A stretch of DNA of 9,846 bases from Deferribacteres bacterium (GTDB taxonomy: Bacteria; Thermosulfidibacterota; Thermosulfidibacteria; Thermosulfidibacterales; Thermosulfidibacteraceae): positions 1-9,846 of the forward strand of contig JAADEW010000001.1 in NCBI GenBank assembly GCA_013153205.1, given 5' to 3'. Shown here one piece after another: positions 1 through 5,816 of this stretch. A program made the position numbers and the translations under genes. Positions within the stretch are counted from its first letter, which is position 1. Each line of letters starts with the position of its first letter. The notes under the pieces are model-generated. The model did not search any database. It had not been told where the DNA came from and saw nothing but the letters and a program-made list of their open reading frames with translations.

Positions 1-438
1 CTCCAGTCCGCAGTTTTTCACCGTGGTGAACACGTCAATGGAACAGGCTTCCATTGACGGATACGCAAGCTCCGGGTGCTTGCAGTGGTCGGGAGTGCAG
101 GTCTCGCAAAGCCTGCACCTTCCAGAGCCGAGGGGAAAGGCTTTAAATATGCGCTTTGAATACAGGTAAAACATCATGTCGCGGGCGAGTTTCGTGGCGT
201 TGTCGTGGCTGTCTGAGACCATGATTATGGCTTTTTCGTATTCTGCCAGTATCTTTCTCATCTCATCGGCATCGGGGGTATAGGGGGGACAGGTTTTCCA
301 CTTGCCGTAATCGGAACACCCGTATCGGCACTTGAGCCTTACCCAGTGGGCTACCTCTATGAGCTCTGGGGTTATGATTTTGGCATCCAGCGCTCCAAGC
401 TCCTTCGCTTTGGCTATGAGCTCGTCGTCTTTGACCAT
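1..438 (-). CDS. DUF2284 family cysteine-rich putative metal-binding protein (partial, C-terminus beyond left edge)
   Basis: The frame is open for 146 codons from ATG at 438 to the window edge, so the C-terminus is missing. The protein is soluble, with no signal peptide. It shows the DUF2284 pattern: a VRLKC(37)RYGC(41) block followed by TC(50)PPYTP, then FPLGSGRC(108)RLC(111)ETC(114) with C119, and finally PSMEAC(132)SIDVFTTVKNCG near the end of the visible part. About eight conserved cysteines in two clusters suggest a bound metal or iron-sulfur cluster; this is inferred from their spacing. No reaction is known to me for the family. The start is supported by AAGGAG (plus-strand 445-450) six bases upstream. 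The gene overlaps the end of coaE by 25 nt, so it is the last visible gene of the minus-strand operon. I am confident of the family and unsure of any function. Confidence 0.85.
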   Translation of the reverse strand, partial: MVKDDELIAKAKELGALDAKIITPELIEVAHWVRLKCRYGCSDYGKWKTCPPYTPDADEMRKILAEYEKAIIMVSDSHDNATKLARDMMFYLYSKRIFKAFPLGSGRCRLCETCTPDHCKHPELAYPSMEACSIDVFTTVKNCGLE

Positions 439-1037
439 GCTTCGCTCCTTATCCTTTTGATAAAGGTTTTCACCTGTTTTCTCGTTTCTTCAGGGCTTTT
501 TGAGTTGTCTATAACCACATCTGCCAGTTTTCTCTTTTCCTCTATGGGAATCTGGCTTTTGAGCCTTTTCACGGCTTCATCTTTCGTTAAGCCGTCCCGC
601 ATCATGAGCCTTTCAATCTGGATTTCCTGCGGTGCATACACAACCACGGTTATGTCCATTTCCCTGTCAAGCCCCACCTCAAAAAGGAGGGGAACCTCTA
701 TCACCACGGGCTCACACGGATGCTCTCTCTCAAATTCCTCCAGAAGCTTTCTCATCCTTTCCACGATGAGGGGATGGAGTATTTTTTCAAGCTCTTTTCT
801 CTTTTTCTCGTCCGAAAAGACGAGCTTTCCGAGCTTTTTTCTGTCTATCTCTCCGTTTTCACGGAGTATCTCTTTTCCAAAGGCTTCAACCACCTTTTCG
901 TAGCCTTCCTCTTCCTTTCGGGTTATCTGCCTTGCTATCTCGTCAACGTTTATGGTTCTTATTCCTTCCTCTTCAAATATTTTGAGCACACTGCTTTTTC
1001 CCGTGGCGATTCCTCCGGTTAAGCCGATTTTTATCAC
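414..1037 (-). CDS. coaE: dephospho-CoA kinase
   Basis: CoaE phosphorylates the 3'-hydroxyl of dephospho-CoA with ATP, the last step of coenzyme A synthesis, in the cytoplasm. The 207-residue protein has the usual length. A Walker A loop GGIATGKSS lies at residues 8-16. It is followed by the NVDEIAR segment, matching the family DAD-IAR motif with the second aspartate kept, then LHPLIVERM, EVPLLFEVGLD (lid and CoA-binding region), the Q-RL--RDGLT motif, and ADVVIDNS near the end. The start codon is GTG at 1037. Its last three bases with the following A form GTGA, which contains the polA stop, giving a 4-nt overlap and likely translational coupling. A GGGGGA stretch sits about five bases upstream. 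The first Asp of the DAD motif is Asn here, a variation I believe also occurs in other thermophile CoaE proteins. Identification is firm. Confidence 0.96.
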   Translation of the reverse strand: MIKIGLTGGIATGKSSVLKIFEEEGIRTINVDEIARQITRKEEEGYEKVVEAFGKEILRENGEIDRKKLGKLVFSDEKKRKELEKILHPLIVERMRKLLEEFEREHPCEPVVIEVPLLFEVGLDREMDITVVVYAPQEIQIERLMMRDGLTKDEAVKRLKSQIPIEEKRKLADVVIDNSKSPEETRKQVKTFIKRIRSEAWSKTTSS

Positions 1038-3691
1038 AGCTTCCCCCAGTCCTTTCCCACCTTTACGTCAACCTTCAGGGGAATCCCCAGCTCGGGACAG
1101 ATGCCCTCCATAATTTTTTTCAGATGCTGTGCAAACTCCTCTGCCTCTTCGTCCTTTACTTCAAAGAGGAGCTCGTCGTGGACCTGAAGGAGCATCCTTG
1201 CATCTATGCCGCTTTTTTCTATGAAGCTGTCCATCTTTATCATGGCAAGCTTTATCAGGTCTGCCGCAGTTCCCTGGATGGGGGTGTTCACGGCTATTCT
1301 CTTTCCGAACTCCCTCTCTTCCCTTCGTGAGCTTAAAAGCTCTGGAACAGGCCTTTTCCTTCCGAAAAAGGTTTTGACGAACCCTTTCTCCTGAGCGGAT
1401 TCTATGGTTTTATTTATAAACTCCACCACTTTGGGATATCTTTCAAAGTATCTTTCTATGTATGCCTTTGCCTCCTCAATGCTTATGCCGAGCTCCTTTG
1501 ACAGCCCGTAAGGGCTCATCCCGTATATGATGCCGAAGTTAACGGTCTTTGCGTGTCTTCTCATGTTGGGTGTAACCTCTTCGGGATTTACCCCGAATAT
1601 CTCGCAGGCGGTTCTGGTGTGAATGTCTTCCCCCTTTTTGAAGGCTTCAATTAGCTTCTCTTCCTCGGCTAAAGCGGCGAGGATTCTCAGCTCTATCTGT
1701 GAGTAGTCTGCGGAGACGAAGGTGTAACCCTCCTCTGCGATGAAGGTCTCCCTTATAAGCCTCCCAAGGTCGGTCCTTATGGGGATGTTCTGGAGGTTGG
1801 GCTCGCTTGAGGAGAGCCTTCCCGTTGCGGTGGCTGTCTGGTTGAAGGATGTGTGGACCCTGCCCGTTCTGGGGTGTATCTTTTTGATAAGCCCCTCCAC
1901 ATAGGTGGAGCGGAGTTTGGCAAGCTGTCTGTATTCCAGCACCTTGGCGGGCAGTGGATGCTGTAGGGATAAAACCTCCAGCACCTCGGTGTCCGTTGAA
2001 AAGCCGGTTTTGGTCTTCTTCACCGGGGGAAGCTTCAGCTTCTCAAAGAGTATTGACGAAAGCTGTTTCGGGGAGTTTATGTTGAACTTTTCTCCTGCGA
2101 GCCTGTAAATATCGCTTTCAACGGCTCTTATCTTCTCTTCAAGAAACTTTGACATGAGCTCAAGCTTGATGGGGTCAACCTTTATCCCGAAAAACTCCAT
2201 CTTTGCCAGCACGCCTATTAGGGGAAGCTCAATCTCTTCAAATACGAAGGTGAGCTCCTCCTCTTTAAGCCTTTTCTCCAGTATCCGTTTGAGCCTCAAA
2301 GTTATGTCGGCATCTTCACATGCATAGAAGACGGCGTCCTTTAAGGGAAGGTGAGAGAAGTCTTCCCCCTTTTTCAGCTTTGATGTGACCTCTTTGTAGC
2401 TCTGCATGTGGTAGCCCAGCAGTTCAAGGGCGAGGTTGTCCAGCTTGTGGCTTTTCTTCGTGGGGTTTAAGAGGTAGGAGGCTATCATGGTGTCAAATAT
2501 TGGGGGAGAGATGGTAAGGTTTTCCTTTAAAAGGACGGCCATTTCGTATTTGAGGTTCTGTCCCACCTTGATGGTTTTTGGATTGTTGAAAACCGCCTCT
2601 TTTAAAGCCGTAAGGACCTCCTCCTTTGGCAGGGACTTTTCCCTGTGGGCTAAGGGAATGTAGAAGCCTTTTCCCTCCCGGGTTGATATGGCTATTCCAA
2701 CAATCTCCGCATCGTGCGGGTTGAGGGAGGTGGTCTCAAAGTCTATGGATATCTCGTGTGGATTTCGGGAGAGGAGTTCTTCCAGCTCCTCTATGCTCTG
2801 TATAACCGCGTAATTACTTTCTGCTTTTTTTTTCCCGGCGTCTTCGGGAATCTCTTTGAGGAGGGAGTGGAATTCAAGCTCCATGTAAAGCTTTTTGAGC
2901 GCCTCCCAGTCGGGCTTTCTGATTTTCAGCTCTTTCACGCCCACGGGAACATCCACATCTTTTCTCACCGTTACCAGCTCTTTGCTTAAAAACGCCTCGT
3001 CCTTTGATTCAACGAGCCTCTTCTTTACGGAAGGCTTTACCGAATCAAGCCTTCTGTAAATCTCTTCAAGGCTTCCCAGCCTGTTTATGAGCTCAATGGC
3101 TGTCTTTTTGCCAACTCCTTTCACCCCCGGCACATTGTCGGATTTGTCCCCCACGAGAGCCAGAAGGTCCGGTATGTAATGAGGCGGCACGCCGAATTTT
3201 TTAACCACCTCAAGCCCTGAAAAGAAGCTGTGTTTTAAGGGGTCGTAAACCACCGTGTCCTTATCAATCAACTGCAGAAGGTCCTTGTCCGGAGAGACGA
3301 TGACCACCTTGAAGCCTTCTTCTTTTGCTTTTTCGCTGAGGGTGGCTATTATGTCGTCCGCTTCAAAGCCTTCAAGTTCAATCACGGGGATGCCCATGAG
3401 CTCGGTGAGCTTTTTGATGTAGGGCAGTTGAACGGCAAGCTCAGCAGGCATCTTGGGCCTGTGTGCCTTGTATTCTTTGAATTTCTCCGTTCTAAATGTC
3501 TCTCTTCCCGCGTCAAAAACCACCGCCATGTATTCGGGTTTGTGCTCCTTCAGTATCCGGTTCAGCATCCTGGCAAATCCGTAAACGGCATTGGTTGGTA
3601 TCCCCTTTGAGCTGGAAAGGGAGGGCAGGGCGTAAAACGCCCTGTATATAAACGATGAGCCGTCAATTAGAAAAAGCCTTTTTTGAACCAT
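1034..3691 (-). CDS. polA: DNA polymerase I, full length with 5' nuclease, 3'-5' exonuclease-like and polymerase domains
   Basis: Repair and Okazaki-fragment polymerase, 885 residues. The 5' nuclease (about 1-280) keeps its acidic residues: D10, D60, E110/D112/D113, D135/D137, and D182/D185 before the helix-hairpin-helix. The proofreading-like domain (about 295-480) has Exo I D317-x-E319 and Exo III Y456/D460, but Exo II reads NLKYE(383) where E. coli Pol I has NLKYD (D424). The polymerase part has motif A SADYSQIELR (D662), motif B RRHAKTVNFGIIYG (K715, F719, Y723) and motif C VHDE (D839). An A9 run encodes K287-K289 in the linker between nuclease and Klenow parts. The ATG shares its A with the lipoprotein stop (TAATG), and I see no Shine-Dalgarno near it, so translation is probably coupled. 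The intact 5' nuclease contrasts with the Klenow-only PolA of Aquifex. Polymerase function is certain; proofreading is uncertain. Confidence 0.98.
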   Translation of the reverse strand: MVQKRLFLIDGSSFIYRAFYALPSLSSSKGIPTNAVYGFARMLNRILKEHKPEYMAVVFDAGRETFRTEKFKEYKAHRPKMPAELAVQLPYIKKLTELMGIPVIELEGFEADDIIATLSEKAKEEGFKVVIVSPDKDLLQLIDKDTVVYDPLKHSFFSGLEVVKKFGVPPHYIPDLLALVGDKSDNVPGVKGVGKKTAIELINRLGSLEEIYRRLDSVKPSVKKRLVESKDEAFLSKELVTVRKDVDVPVGVKELKIRKPDWEALKKLYMELEFHSLLKEIPEDAGKKKAESNYAVIQSIEELEELLSRNPHEISIDFETTSLNPHDAEIVGIAISTREGKGFYIPLAHREKSLPKEEVLTALKEAVFNNPKTIKVGQNLKYEMAVLLKENLTISPPIFDTMIASYLLNPTKKSHKLDNLALELLGYHMQSYKEVTSKLKKGEDFSHLPLKDAVFYACEDADITLRLKRILEKRLKEEELTFVFEEIELPLIGVLAKMEFFGIKVDPIKLELMSKFLEEKIRAVESDIYRLAGEKFNINSPKQLSSILFEKLKLPPVKKTKTGFSTDTEVLEVLSLQHPLPAKVLEYRQLAKLRSTYVEGLIKKIHPRTGRVHTSFNQTATATGRLSSSEPNLQNIPIRTDLGRLIRETFIAEEGYTFVSADYSQIELRILAALAEEEKLIEAFKKGEDIHTRTACEIFGVNPEEVTPNMRRHAKTVNFGIIYGMSPYGLSKELGISIEEAKAYIERYFERYPKVVEFINKTIESAQEKGFVKTFFGRKRPVPELLSSRREEREFGKRIAVNTPIQGTAADLIKLAMIKMDSFIEKSGIDARMLLQVHDELLFEVKDEEAEEFAQHLKKIMEGICPELGIPLKVDVKVGKDWGKL
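2825..2833 (-). other. polA: A9 homopolymer in polA mRNA at the domain junction (possible slippage site)
   Basis: Nine consecutive A residues on the coding (minus) strand encode K287-K289, between the 5'-nuclease domain and the exonuclease/polymerase part. Adding one A, or a -1 ribosomal shift, leads to TAA at 2816-2814 after three codons, giving a product of about 292 residues. Losing one A, or a +1 shift, leads to TAG at 2793-2791, giving about 299 residues. Either event would yield a 5'-nuclease-only protein. The run and stops are read directly; slippage is inference. Confidence 0.4.
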
Positions 3692-4122
3692 TACTTGGCT
3701 ACTGGGGCTTTTGTCCCTGTTTTTATGGTCACCACTATGTTGTTGAAGGATTCCTGTTTGATGTCTATGGTGCAGGAGCTTTCCATGGAGTCAAAGACCA
3801 TGGTGGCGTGGTTGTCGTGGACGAACATTGAAAGCAGTTGCCATCCGTATTTAGGCATGTTCTCCTTGTAGAAGCTCACCACATCATTAAGCTTCGCCTT
3901 TCCTTTGAGGACTATTATGGCGGCGTTTACGGCTATGGACTCGTAAACAAAGGAGTTCTGGGTGTCGTAGTGGAGGTTTGGATACACCGGTATGTTGTTC
4001 ATGATTCTCTCAATCTTCTGGATGGTTGTCTGGGCAGGTGGAGCCGTCTTTTCCTGAGTCTTCAGGGTTGAACAGCTTACAATCAAAAGGGCTGACATCA
4101 CCGCTATGGCCATTCTTTTCAT
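3691..4122 (-). CDS. small lipoprotein of unknown function
   Basis: This 143-residue protein starts MKRMAIAVMSALLIVSC, a short basic N-terminus, a hydrophobic core and a lipobox (IVSC) with the lipidated cysteine at 17. Ser at the next position does not signal inner-membrane retention under the E. coli Lol rule, so outer-membrane anchoring is possible. A Thr/Pro/Gln-rich linker (about 18-35) leads to a compact domain with IPVYPN (44-49), VVSFYKENMPKYGW (81-94) and beta-strand-like alternation to the end. I have seen this 'FY-MP-GW' pattern in uncharacterised lipoproteins of thermophiles and deltaproteobacteria, but I cannot name the family or a function. GGAGGG (plus-strand 4128-4133) five bases before the ATG gives it the best ribosome site in the operon. 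It overlaps the preceding DUF123 gene by 113 nt and shares one base with the polA start. Confidence 0.85.
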   Translation of the reverse strand: MKRMAIAVMSALLIVSCSTLKTQEKTAPPAQTTIQKIERIMNNIPVYPNLHYDTQNSFVYESIAVNAAIIVLKGKAKLNDVVSFYKENMPKYGWQLLSMFVHDNHATMVFDSMESSCTIDIKQESFNNIVVTIKTGTKAPVAK

Positions 4123-4513
4123 CTCTTCCCTCCAGAGTTTTTATCTCCTTTAATATTTTATCCAAGCTCGCTTCTTTCCACAATAGATGTCCCCTGCACC
4201 TGCAGTCACTGGAGCCAAAGTTCAGCCTTTCAAAACCGAGTGCCTCAAGCCTCTGAGCTATTTCGCATTCGGACGGAAAAGATTCAAGGGGAATGAGCAC
4301 ATACCCCACCACATCGCTCTCACCGCGGCAGGTTAGGTGGTCTATGTGCCACCTCAGCTTCTTCTCTTTTGAGAGGTGCCTTCTTATTCGGTGGAACAGG
4401 TTTTTCTTCGCCCTGCCCACGTAAAGGCATGTGCCGGGTTTTATGTGCCATCTGTGTCTTGATGTGGTGATGACAAGCTCTTTCTTTATCTTAAGCAGGA
4501 GGATATAATACAT
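4010..4513 (-). CDS. DUF123 / GIY-YIG-like domain protein with a C-terminal extension
   Basis: Residues 2-130 match DUF123, a GIY-YIG-nuclease-related family. The N-terminal strand is YYILLLKI (2-9), followed by PGTCLYVGRA (26-35) in place of the usual YVYVGSA, RIRRHL (42-47), RWHIDHL (54-60), SECEIA with candidate metal-binding E83, and LNFGSSDCRCRGHLLW (97-112). In some proteins this domain is, to my knowledge, joined to endonuclease III, which hints at DNA repair, but no activity is established. The start at 4513 fits the domain edge and overlaps the Nudix gene by 28 nt; no good Shine-Dalgarno is visible. Residues 131-167 lie beyond the domain, are Gly/Asp/Pro/Ser-rich, and are encoded in a different frame over the lipoprotein signal-peptide region. 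That tail may be unselected readthrough. The family call is firm; the nuclease role is inference. Confidence 0.85.
   Translation of the reverse strand: MYYILLLKIKKELVITTSRHRWHIKPGTCLYVGRAKKNLFHRIRRHLSKEKKLRWHIDHLTCRGESDVVGYVLIPLESFPSECEIAQRLEALGFERLNFGSSDCRCRGHLLWKEASLDKILKEIKTLEGRDEKNGHSGDVSPFDCKLFNPEDSGKDGSTCPDNHPED
4128..4133 (-). promoter_or_regulatory. strong Shine-Dalgarno for the lipoprotein gene
   Basis: GGAGGG on the minus strand lies five bases before the ATG at 4122 and inside the upstream DUF123 frame. It decides the lipoprotein start. It also shows that this gene is initiated independently even though the preceding frame reads on through its signal-peptide region. Confidence 0.7.
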
Positions 4514-4887
4514 TTAAGCTTTTTCCAGGCTTCTCTGTCTGCATCTGCCAGCTCAAGCTTTTCAACCTCTTCAGGGGAAAACTCTCCTACATCGCCGCAG
4601 TCAACGGGGATGGGGGTCTGGGATGTGCGGGCAAGTATGAAGTGGAGCTTCACCAGCTTTTCCGGATATCTGTAGGGCAGGTATAGAAGCTCCCTTTCGG
4701 GGCTCACATCAATGCCGAGCTCCTCTTTTATCTCCCTTTTAAGGCTTTCAAAGGGTGTTTCCCCTTTTTCCATCTTTCCGCCGGGAAACTCCCACTTCCC
4801 ACCCATGTGCTCCTTCTCTTTTCTTTTTGCCAGAATCAGCTTTCCGTCTTTAATTATTACCCCTGCCACCACGTCAATCTCTTGCAT
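4486..4887 (-). CDS. mutT: MutT-type Nudix hydrolase (probable 8-oxo-dGTP diphosphatase)
   Basis: This 133-residue Nudix protein has the full box G37-x5-E43-x7-R51-E52-xx-E55-E56-x-G58 (GGKMEKGE then REIKEELGI), the Mg2+-binding and catalytic helix. Flanking features match MutT: VVAGVIIKDGKLILAKR at the start, KWEFPGGK before the box, KLHFILAR after it, and a C-terminal segment ending in LADADREAWKKL. MutT enzymes remove oxidised dGTP to prevent A:T to C:G transversions. The substrate here is inferred from overall resemblance and from polA in the same operon; another oxidised or modified nucleotide is possible. It is the first gene of the minus-strand operon, with its ATG 18 bases from the shared -10 element, and only AGGA about nine bases upstream as a possible ribosome site. 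Confidence 0.88.
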   Translation of the reverse strand: MQEIDVVAGVIIKDGKLILAKRKEKEHMGGKWEFPGGKMEKGETPFESLKREIKEELGIDVSPERELLYLPYRYPEKLVKLHFILARTSQTPIPVDCGDVGEFSPEEVEKLELADADREAWKKLKCIISSCLR

Positions 4888-4938
4888 AGTTCACAATCCT
4901 ATCTATTATAATCGTTGTTATGGATAGAATAGTTCACA
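4886..4938 (+). repeat. 10-bp direct repeat flanking the divergent promoter
   Basis: ATAGTTCACA occurs at 4886-4895 and again at 4929-4938, 43 bases apart. The first copy covers the mutT start and the second lies in rsmH codons 4-7. The shared -10 element sits between them. It could be a regulator-binding pair or chance. Confidence 0.4.
4888..4919. promoter_or_regulatory. 32-bp divergent intergenic region with a palindromic bidirectional -10 element
   Basis: The whole region between the two operons is 32 bases. ATTATAAT at 4905-4912 is its own reverse complement, so it gives a perfect TATAAT on the plus strand (4907-4912) and on the minus strand (4910-4905). Neither direction has a good -35 at the usual spacing. 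On the plus strand, transcription would start around 4918-4920, at or next to the rsmH ATG. On the minus strand it would start around 4898, leaving a leader of about ten bases before mutT. The promoter call rests on sequence and position only. Confidence 0.55.
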
Positions 4939-5816
4939 CACCGGTTCTTCTTGAAGAGGTTATATCCTTTTTGCTTCCTTATCAAGACGAGACGGTGGTT
5001 GATGCCACCGTGGGAGAGGGAGGCCATTCGGAAGCCATCCTTTCAAGGGTTAAGCCCTCTCTTCTCGTTGCGGTTGACAGGGACATGGAGATTCTGCAGA
5101 AGGCGAGGGAAAGGCTTTCTGGATTTCCCAGCGTTAAGTTCATCTACGGCAACTTTTCGGAGCTCTCCCGGCTCTTGAAGAAGGAAGGGATAGACGAAGT
5201 CTCGGCGGTCCTGATGGATTTGGGGATATCCTCCTTCCATCTTGAAACACCTGAAAGGGGCTTTTCCTTTTTGTCGGAGGGTCCCCTTGACATGCGTCTT
5301 GACAGGGTTGGCGAAAAATTCACCGCGTATGAGGTGGTGAACAGCTTTTCCGAAAAGAGGCTCTGCGAGCTCATCAGGGAGTTCGGCGAGGAGAGATGGG
5401 CAAAGCGAATCGCCAGAGCCATAGTCCAGAGGCGGAAAGAGGCGAAAATAAAAAGCACAAAAGAGCTTGCTGAGGTTGTGGCATCCGCTATTCCCAAAAG
5501 ATACTGGCCTAAAAGGCTTCATCCGGCAACAAGAACCTTTCAGGCAATAAGGATTGCCGTAAATTACGAGCTTGATTCTTTAAAGTCGGGTTTGAAAAGC
5601 GCTTTCGAGGTTTTAAAGCCCGGTGGGAGGATAGTGGTCATCTCCTTCCATTCCCTTGAGGACAGGATAGTGAAGCACACCTTCAGAAGCTTTGAGAAAA
5701 AGGGCTTGGGCAGGGTTCTTACGAAAAAGCCTGTTCTTCCTTCTGACCAGGAGCTTAAGAGCAATCCCCGGGCAAGAAGCGCCAAAATGAGGGTGTTTGA
5801 AAAAGATGAAGGCTAA
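4920..5816 (+). CDS. rsmH: 16S rRNA (cytosine(1402)-N(4))-methyltransferase
   Basis: RsmH (MraW) methylates N4 of C1402 in the ribosomal P site, using S-adenosylmethionine. At 298 residues it is close to the usual length. Motifs in order: HTPVLLEEV (6-14), SAM-binding DATVGEGGHS (28-37), AVDRD (51-55), MDLGISS (99-105), PERGFSF (111-117), DMRLD (124-128), HPATRTFQAIRI (201-212), SFHSLEDR (242-249) and NPRARSAKMR (282-291). The ATG at 4920 is the only start that gives the family N-terminus. It has no Shine-Dalgarno and falls at the predicted transcription start, so the message may be leaderless. It is first in the plus-strand cell wall operon and overlaps murE by 11 nt. The mraZ gene usual upstream is absent and the adjoining gene is divergent mutT. 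Identification is firm. Confidence 0.97.
   Translation: MDRIVHTPVLLEEVISFLLPYQDETVVDATVGEGGHSEAILSRVKPSLLVAVDRDMEILQKARERLSGFPSVKFIYGNFSELSRLLKKEGIDEVSAVLMDLGISSFHLETPERGFSFLSEGPLDMRLDRVGEKFTAYEVVNSFSEKRLCELIREFGEERWAKRIARAIVQRRKEAKIKSTKELAEVVASAIPKRYWPKRLHPATRTFQAIRIAVNYELDSLKSGLKSAFEVLKPGGRIVVISFHSLEDRIVKHTFRSFEKKGLGRVLTKKPVLPSDQELKSNPRARSAKMRVFEKDEG

Noticed and set aside
346..903. 185-codon plus-strand open frame opposite coaE
   Set aside because: It lies antisense to a clear coaE, has a Ser/Phe-rich composition typical of a shadow frame, and shows no domain.
935..945. Asn instead of the first Asp in the CoaE DAD motif
   Set aside because: The second, more important Asp is kept, and NVD at this place also appears, as far as I recall, in Thermotoga CoaE.
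4504..4509. TATAAT at the start of the DUF123 gene, plus strand
   Set aside because: It points against the operon, has no fitting -35 and would only make antisense RNA; probably chance within coding sequence.
5043..5522. 159-codon minus-strand open frame opposite rsmH
   Set aside because: Antisense to conserved RsmH motifs, with no recognisable domain and no ribosome site; a shadow frame.
5797..5805. TTG start for murE three codons upstream
   Set aside because: The in-frame ATG at 5806 gives the usual N-terminus; TTG is possible but adds nothing conserved.
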